Origin: Sipunculus nudus
Lineage: Eukaryota > Annelida > Sipuncula > Golfingiida > Sipunculidae
DNA: 64,000 bases
Direction: 5' to 3'
Assembly (NCBI GenBank): GCA_026874595.1
Contig: CM049310.1
Span: forward strand, 81,764,556 to 81,828,555
Part shown: in pieces, positions 46,801 to 55,800 of the stretch
How positions within the stretch are numbered: position 1 is the first letter of the stretch
How the letters are laid out: every line of letters starts with the position of its first letter
Program-made: the position numbers and the translations under genes
Notes under the pieces: model-generated
The model's database searches: none
The model's input: only the letters and a program-made list of their open reading frames with translations
Told to the model about the DNA's origin: nothing

Positions 46801-49800
46801 CCTGTATTAACGCCTTTCCATTGGAAAGATGAAAATAACAAAGTATTTCCATCCCTGTATATCCATAACTAGTATTTTGATATGCTTGCTGAATCTGAAC
46901 AATAATGTCAGATCAAAGGGAACTTAGAATAATTGGATGATTTCTCTTCATTTTTGATAGATAATATTAATGGTCAAATTTTGCTTACAACATTAGTCTT
47001 GAAATTTGAAATTTGTAATATCATTTTAAGGAATCAATGTTGGATGCTATAGGCATGATGTACATGAGATGTCTGTTGATGAGGCTGTAGATGTACATAA
47101 GATGTGTGTTGATGAGGCTGTAGATGTACATGAGATCAGTTGATTAGGCTGTTAGATGTACATGAGGTGTCTGTTGATGAGGCTGTAGATGTACATGAGA
47201 TGTCTGCTGATGAGGCTGTAGATTTACATGAGATGTCTGTTGATTAAGCTGTAGATGTACATGAGATGTCTGTTGATGAGACTGCAGATGACCTTGAGAT
47301 GTCTGTTGATGAGGCTGTAGATGTACATGAGATTTGTGTTGATGAGGCTGTAGATGTCCATGAGATGTCTGTTGATGAGGCTATAGACATACATAAGAGA
47401 TGTTTGTTAAAGAGGCTATCTATGTACATAAGATGTCAATTGATAAGGCTGTAGACATACATAAGAGATGTTTGTTGATTAGGCTAAATATGTACATGAG
47501 AAGTCTGTTGATGAGGCTGTAGACGTACATAAGAGATGTTTGTTGATGAGGCTATAGATGTACATGAGATGTCTGTTGATGAGGCTGTAGATGTACATGA
47601 GATGTCTGTTGATTAAGCCGTAGATGTACATGAGATGTCTGTTGATGAGACTGCAGATGTACTTGAGATGTCTGTTGATGAGACTGTAGATGACCATGAG
47701 ATGTCTGTTGATGAGGCTGTTAGATATACATAAGAGATGTTTGTTGATGAGGCTATAGATGTACATGAGAAGTCTGTTGATGAGGCTGTAGATGTACATG
47801 AGATTTGTGTTGATGAGGCTGTAGATGTACATGAGATGTCTGCTGATGAGGCTGTAGATGTACATGAGATCAGTTGATAAGGCTGTTAGATGTACATGAG
47901 ATGTCTGTTGATGAGGCTGTAGATGTACATGAGATGTCTGTTGATGAGGCTATAGATGTACATGAGATGTCAGTTGATGAGGCTGTAGACTTACATAAGA
48001 GATGTTTGTTGATGAGGCTGTGGATGTACATGAGATGTCTGTGGATGAGGCAGTAGAGTCTTAACATTCATGAACCTGTGTAGGGAGGCTTATTGTTCAT
48101 GGTGGCTTTTTTAGCTCAGCTGACTTTTAGTATTTTTTTAATGAAATAATTTTCATTAGTCAAGTGTCATGACCCATGGGTCACTTTATCCCCTGTTATT
48201 TCCATTTCACAAATATTGTAAATTAGAAACCCTTTTGAATTGTCATGTTCTTTATTTTGTTAACAGCTAAAGGAGCATTATAATGAAGCAATGGAAGAAT
48301 ACCTACAGTCCCTGTCTCCTGAAAGACGTGAACAAGTACTGAAAAATGGTAAAACAAAGTCTCCAAAAACACCACCCGTCTCAAGCAAGAGTGATCAAGT
48401 GACCGGCACAAAGATTTCACCCACAGACCAGCTTTTCTCAAAAACGACAAAATCTCCAGAAAAGCAGAGCAGGAAAGAGGAGGAGGATGGGGCACCTGGT
48501 AGTCCAAGGAAAGGGAAAAACAACTCTGCATCCACCAAGATGCCGAAGATTAATCTAAAGTAAGTTTTGTATACTGTTGTTGAATTCATTTTATGAGAGG
48601 CTGAAATTTCACAATTTATTTTCATTCTGAACATTTCACTAGAGTTTCATTTTCATGATTGCACCAGAACCTATAAATCTTATAAGTACGGCAGGATTTG
48701 TATTTAATATTAATTGAGAATAAATCCCACAATACCTCATTCTGTTATGGTCAGTGTATCATGACCTGTGTCACAGACAGTATATCCCCGTTGATTAACA
48801 CATGTTCTGACAATAATTAATGTGTGTTTTACATGGACTTATTCTGGTACCAGCCACTTCTTATAGTGCTTATAGTTTAATGTTCCTTGGTGATATTCAG
48901 TATGCTCACTGATTTTTTTGTCTCATTTTCAGGAAAACTAACCACATGAAAGCACCCAAGAAACCACCTGTGTGAGTATATGATATAAAACATTTGCCAT
49001 GTATTTCATGAAACAGAGATTCTGTCAGAGTATGTCAGACTAGTAAGCAAACAAGCTGTCTTGCCACTTATCTCATGTTAAGCTTAGCAGTGTGATAACA
49101 GTAATATCTATAGAGTAATATTTGTGTAGTAATATTTATATAGTATAATATCTATATAGTAATATCTATAAAGCAATATTTTTTCAACCACCGCTTCTGC
49201 TGGACTAGGGACGTTGAATTGGGTCTGTCTGTAAGTCTGTCCATCAGATTTTTGTTGCTGTGCGATAACTTTACTAAAAATTATCCCATTTGATTCAAAT
49301 TTGGTTTATTGATTCCTCCCATGCATGCCTTAGTTGGGATTGGTTTGGGGTGTCTGTCTGAAAATTTATTATCACCAGCTTCAAAAATAAACAAAAAATT
49401 TTTCCCTCAAGTTTGGAATTCTCAAAAAAATAATGACATGTGGAGACATCTTCAGGTGACAATGAAAACTAAAACAGAGGCACAAGGACATGTTGAGATA
49501 TCTTCAGGTGAAAATAAAAAGTAAAACATATTGAAGCTAAAATAAGGTGGAAGCGGGGGACAAAAATTCCATGAATATTTCTGTTCTAAGTAATACCTGT
49601 AGTGTATAATCTGTTAAGTAATATTGGTGTAGTAAATTTATATAATAATCATTGCAGGCATGCCTACTCCATGTTCACTTCGGAATTCATGGCTGAGCTG
49701 TATGATGTCGAAGGCAAAGAGAAAATCAAGATGGCGGCCCAGCGGTGGAAAGCCATGGATGCTGAAGAGAAAGAAAAGTATCAGCAGAGATGGAAGAAAA

Positions 49801-52800
49801 GGATGGAGAGATATAAAAAAGAACTGGAAGAGTTCAAAAAGGTCAGTACAACACATCAAGATTTTAAGGAATCCAGAGGCCAGCATTAAAACTGGCCTGG
49901 TGCAGTGAAGTATTGTCAACAGCTTGGCCCTTACCTGACCTTTCAGCAAGTCACATTTAATTACTTGGTCAGTATTTTAAGTATTTTCTATAAAGCTAAT
50001 TTCACAAAAAAATAAATAAGGTACATAGAATGTACCATTAATAATTAATTATCAATCATTCATTTTCTTTCAGGAACAGGATTTACTACCAATGTGGACC
50101 ATAAGTATCAGTCCATTGGTGTATTGTTAAGCCCCCTCTAATTGATAAGAAATATATTTGCCATATTTACATGTAATTCATGCAAAGCAGTTTTATAGCA
50201 TTGATTGGTATTTGATACTATTAAACTGGGTGTTCATTTTGATTAACAGGGATTGTCAGAAAAAGAACTTGAAGAATTTGAACAGCAGAATACGAAGAGT
50301 TCAAAAAAGAAGAAAACTGAACCAAAAAAAGAGGATCCTCTCAACAACTCAAGGATATATGTAAGTGACACTCAAGGCCAACTATAGAAACAAAAATTAA
50401 ATTAAGGAGATCTAAATAGAATAAAGGAGGCAAGTGATACAAGCACTTGATATGTCCTGCACAACAAGAGTCGGGTCAACTTCAGCTAAACACAGTGATC
50501 CATAAACAACACTTCAATGGTTATCAGGGCTAGATAGTGTTTTATGTTTTTCAACATGACTCTTAAATTGGTTTGCCTTAAGCCCCAGTCCCATATAACA
50601 ACGAATGAACACGGCAGTCCTGGAAAGTGCTAGACACTACACAGCAGCTACATGGACCAACCTTGTGTTGGCTTCTCCCAATACTGTAACGGATGAACAC
50701 GGAAGTTTTGAACTTCCCAAAACTGCCATGTTAACCTCCCGGAGCCCCAAGGACCTTCACGGTGGCTACACGGTTCACACGCCAGATTGTGCCGCATGGG
50801 AACCATGTTGATCCGGTACCTATTTGGGACCAGGGCTTCAAGTCAGTGATTTAGTCTTTACTGTACCTTTGATAGGCTTTGGTTTGAATTAAAGTCTTTG
50901 ACAATTCCTTTGACAGACTTTGGCTTGAATTGATATGGACTGTTCCTTTGACATGCTTTGGTTTAGTCTTGATTGTGCCTTTGGCGGGCTTTGGTTTGAA
51001 TTGATTAGGTCCTGAATATGCCTTTGTCAGGATTTAGTATACATTCTCTCAATTTTTACCTTGATGATGACAGGCTTTGGCTTGAATTAATTTGATATGG
51101 ACTGTTCCTCTGACATGCTTTGGTTTAGTCTTGATTGTGCCTTTGGTGGGCTTTGGTTTGGATTCATTAGGTCCTGAATATGCCTTTGTCAGGATTTAGT
51201 ATATATTCTGTCAATTGATCATCTACTGTGATGTTGACAGGCTTTGGCTTGAATTTAGTTAGCCTTTGCATTGCCTTAGCAGGCTTTCATTTGCATGTGG
51301 TTAGTCTTGACTGTGCCTTAGAAAAGCATTGGTTTACATCATGCAAGTCTAACCTGTGCCTTTGACAGCCTTTGGTTTGCAGTCCGTCACATTTGACTTT
51401 GCCTTTGGCTGATCCAGTTCAGACCCAGAATGTTGATGATCAATCTTTATTATTACATTCTAACAGATTTGTGAGGTTTTTGTCCATGCTCAGTACTGAA
51501 ATTATTGCTGTCATCAAGTGTGTTCAGTAGATATGTTTTATACACCTGTCTTATTATTTGCCCATCTGAGATGGGATGTGTTATAATCTAATAATATTAG
51601 TATACCCATGGTCAATCCAAACATCTGTCCATTTGTGTGTTGTCGCCATAAATTACCAGAGCATTTATTGTTTTCATGAAACTCACCACCAATAAATTAT
51701 CTCTCCCGAGTATGATGATAGGCAAAATTAAATTCACACATGTTTAATGAGGTCAGAGGTCACCGGGCTACTTTGTGGTGTAGCCGCAATAAAATACTCT
51801 GAATATGATGGATTTTGATGAAACTCAAAAGAAATATTAACCAATATAATATCTCACCTAAGTTAAATTACTGGCAAATCCATGTATATTTAATGAGGTC
51901 AGAGGTCATAAAATTTTTGACAGGCACTTTTGCATTGTTCTTGTTTTTTATGCCATCAGAGAAGTAATAGAAGGCTCATCAAAGTAATTGAAAGTGAAGT
52001 AGGCCAGTAAGACTTTATCTGATCAAGACTGTCATAGACTTACTTGTAAAACCTCATAGGAGTCATGCAAAAAGTGTCAGAAAAAGAAATTTAGGGCAAA
52101 AATTAATCTAATAAGTCTTCTCAGAATGTTTTGGCAAAAAAATATTACTCCCCTCCCATGGGAATGACATAGTGTTTGGTCTCGAGGCGTCAGCAGCAGC
52201 GGTGCCACTTCTTGTGACAGTGATAACTTTGAACCACCCAATATATTTTCATGAAATTTTATATGTGTAATGTTTCTTTGGAAATATTGGAAAATGTTCA
52301 GAATTTGGTGACCTTGACCGTTATCTTTATGGGACAAATCAGCTGGAAAAGAAATTATTGTATCCCCAGAAAAAGTTGGGGGATACTATGTTTTCATGAC
52401 GGTCTTGTTGGCGCGATAACTCAAAAAATATTTCACAAAGATTTACCAAACTTGGTATATGTATAGATATGTGTAAGAGGATGACACCTATTTAAAATGA
52501 GGTCATGACCTTTACTAGGAGAGTGTCCTTGACCTTGAATAGGTCCAATTTTGGGGATAATCACACAAATTCTTTAATATCTCAAGAAATCTTGCATGGT
52601 TTGATCCCAAAATCAAGTTAATCGAAGATCATGGATAGGGTTGTCATGTTCCAGAAACTGGTGGCACCATCTGGTATTCTTTGTTTTTGTGCCTTTTAAT
52701 ACCCCTTAAATTGCCACTTGACAGTACTGTGAGCATTAGAAGTCAAAAACTTTAAATTAGGGTCATGACCTTTCCTATGAGAGTGGACTTGACCTTGAAT

Positions 52801-55800
52801 TTTCCCATATTTGGTGAAAATCACACAAAATCTTTAATATCTCAGTAAGGGATACATGGAATGATCCAAAAATCAAATTGACTGAAGATCTTTGATAGCT
52901 TTGTCTTTTGCAGAAGACAGGTTGCGCCACCTTGTCATTTTCTTGTAAAAATGATGTTAACGCAATAACTTTGTAAGAAATTGAGGTACAGTCACCAAAC
53001 CCACAGGTTTGATGCATCTTATCTACAGCTAGGTCAAGTTCGAACATGGATGACCTTGATGCATTTTTTCAAGGTCACAGCAGCGATTATGCTGAAAATG
53101 ATATTAGGGCAATAACTCAAAAAGAATTTGTGGTACAGTCACAAAACCTACAGTTCAGATGCATTTTATCAAGGGCTTGGGGGGGGGGGGGGGTTATTGT
53201 CTGGGGATACTATGGCACCTGCGGTGCCAAGAAATATCTAGTTTGTGAATGCTGTGTTTTATGAAGTACCGGTAGTCCATAATTTTTTTCTCAGATTTGC
53301 AGGCAAAAACAACCTCATTCTAGTTATATATAAAATGTAAAGCAGTTTTATACTTGTCAGGTCCTTCATCACGTCAGGATCACATTCAGCCGGCCTTATC
53401 ATTATCAGTGAGAGAGGATGGCTCACATGAGGCCAGTCTTGACTATCTCTTTTGCCGGCTTTAAGACCTTGGCTGTATCTTTGATGGGGATTTTATATGT
53501 AGTTGGTCACCAGTCTGTTTGTTCCACAAGGGCAAGGTGTCAATGTTTAAATGAATATTCACAATTTACAGTGTTACTAAAATTTTGTGGGGTGTCAGAT
53601 AAAAAAGAAGACAAAAGCCTTTTCAAGGGATGAGTTATTTTGAAGCAATGTGTAAGTATTGTCATGAAGTAAATAATACTATCTTCTTTAATTTAAACAG
53701 GAGTACTTTGGAAAGAAGAATGCAGAAAATGAAGCAGAGAAAACATCTGAAGTAAGTCATATTACATATATCTAAATACTACCTTTTAGGATGCTTACAG
53801 TAGAGCTGTGATCACAGTGATTGCTACATCCAGAATTCACTAGTGTCAGCTGTGTCATGTTTGTCAAACTAGTCTGCACTCACCCATGTCATTTAGGAGT
53901 CTTATGATTTTGACAGGTACATGTGACTGTAACAGACAGTAGATTCATGTGACCAAGAGATATTAGAATTGTATGACTGCAGCAACCACATCAAACTATA
54001 TAACTGCAGCAGACATTGGTATCATGTGACTGTAGAACACAACAGTATCTTGTGACTGAGGAAGACATCAGTATCATGTGACTTAGGAAGACATTAGAAT
54101 CATGTGACTGAGGAAGACATCAGTATCATGTGACTTAGGAAGACATCAGAATCATGTGACTGAGGAAGACATCAGTATCATGTGACTGAGGAAGACATCA
54201 GTATCATGTAACTGAGGAAGACATCAGAATCATGTGACTGAGGAAGACATCAGTATCATGTGACTGAGGAAGACATCAGTATCATGTGACTGAGGAAGAC
54301 ATCAGAATCATGTGACTGAGGAAGACATCAGTATCGTGTGACTGAGGAAGACATCAGTATCATGTGACTCAGGAAGACATTAGAATCATGTGACTGAGGA
54401 AGACATCAGTATCATGTGACTGAGGAAGACATCAGTATCATGTGACTGAGGAAGACATCAGTATCGTGTGACTGAGGAAGACATCAGTATCATGTGACTG
54501 AGGAAGACATCAGTATCATGTGACTTAGGAAGACATCAGAATCATGTGACTGAGGAAGACATCAGTATCATGTGACTTAGGAAGACATCAGAATCATGTG
54601 ACTGAGGAAGACATCAGAATCATGTGACGGCAGAATCATGTGACAGAGGAAGGCATCAGAATCATGTGACCAAGGAGGACATCAGAATCATGTGACTGAG
54701 GAAGACATCAGTATCATGTGACTGAGGAAGACATCAGAATCATGTGACTGAGGAGGACATCAGTATCATGTGACTGAGGAGGACATCAGCATCATGTGAC
54801 TGAGGAAGACATCAGAATCATGTGACGGCAGAATCATGTGACTGAGGAAGACATCAGAATCATGTGACTGAGGAGGACATCAGTATCATGTGACCGAGGA
54901 AGACATCAGTATCATGTGACTGAGGAGGACATCAGAATCATGTGACTGAGGAGGACATCAGTATCATGTGACTGAGGAGGACATCAGAATCATGTGACTG
55001 AGGAAGACATCAGTATCATGTGACTGAGGAGGACATCAGAATCATGTGACTGAGGAGGACATCAGAATCATGAGACCAAGGAGGACATCAGAATCATATG
55101 ACTTTGGTAGACATCAGAATCATGTAACTGGTAGACATCAGAATCATGTGACTTTGGTAGACATCAGATTCATGTGACTTTGGTGGACATCAGAACCATG
55201 TGATTTTGGTAGACATCAGAATCATGTGACTTTGGTAGACATCAGAAATATGTGACTGAGGAAGACATCAGAATCATGTGACTGAGGAAGACGTCAGTAT
55301 CACTGACTGAGGAAGACATCAGTATCATGTGACGGCAGAAGACACCAGAATCATGTGACGGCAGAATCATGTGACTGAGGAAGACATCAGTATCATGTGA
55401 CTGAGGAGGACATCAGTATCATGTGACTGAGGAGGACATCAGAATCATGTGACTCAGGAGGACATCAGAATCATGTGACTGAGGAAGACATCAGTATCAT
55501 GTGACCAAGGAGAACATCAGAATCATGAGACCAAGGAGGACATCAGAATCATGTGACTTTGGTAGACATAAGAATCATGTAACTGGTAGACATCAGAATC
55601 ATGTGACTTTGGTAGACATCAGAATCATGTGACTTTGGTGGACATCAGAACCATATGATTTTGGTAGACATCAGAATCATGTGACTTTGGTAGACATCAG
55701 AAATATGTGACTGAGGAAGACATCAGAATCATGTGACTGAGGAAGACGTCAGTATCACTGACTGACGAAGACATCAGAATCATGTGACGGCAGAAGACAC

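Noticed and set aside
47244-48067. Long frames with DEAVDVHEMSV-like repeats
   Set aside because: 33-bp minisatellite; open on both strands because the period is a multiple of three.
48223-48634. Minus-strand frames of 79 and 102 codons
   Set aside because: Antisense shadows of UBTF exon 11, whose + frame is explained by splice sites and UBF homology.
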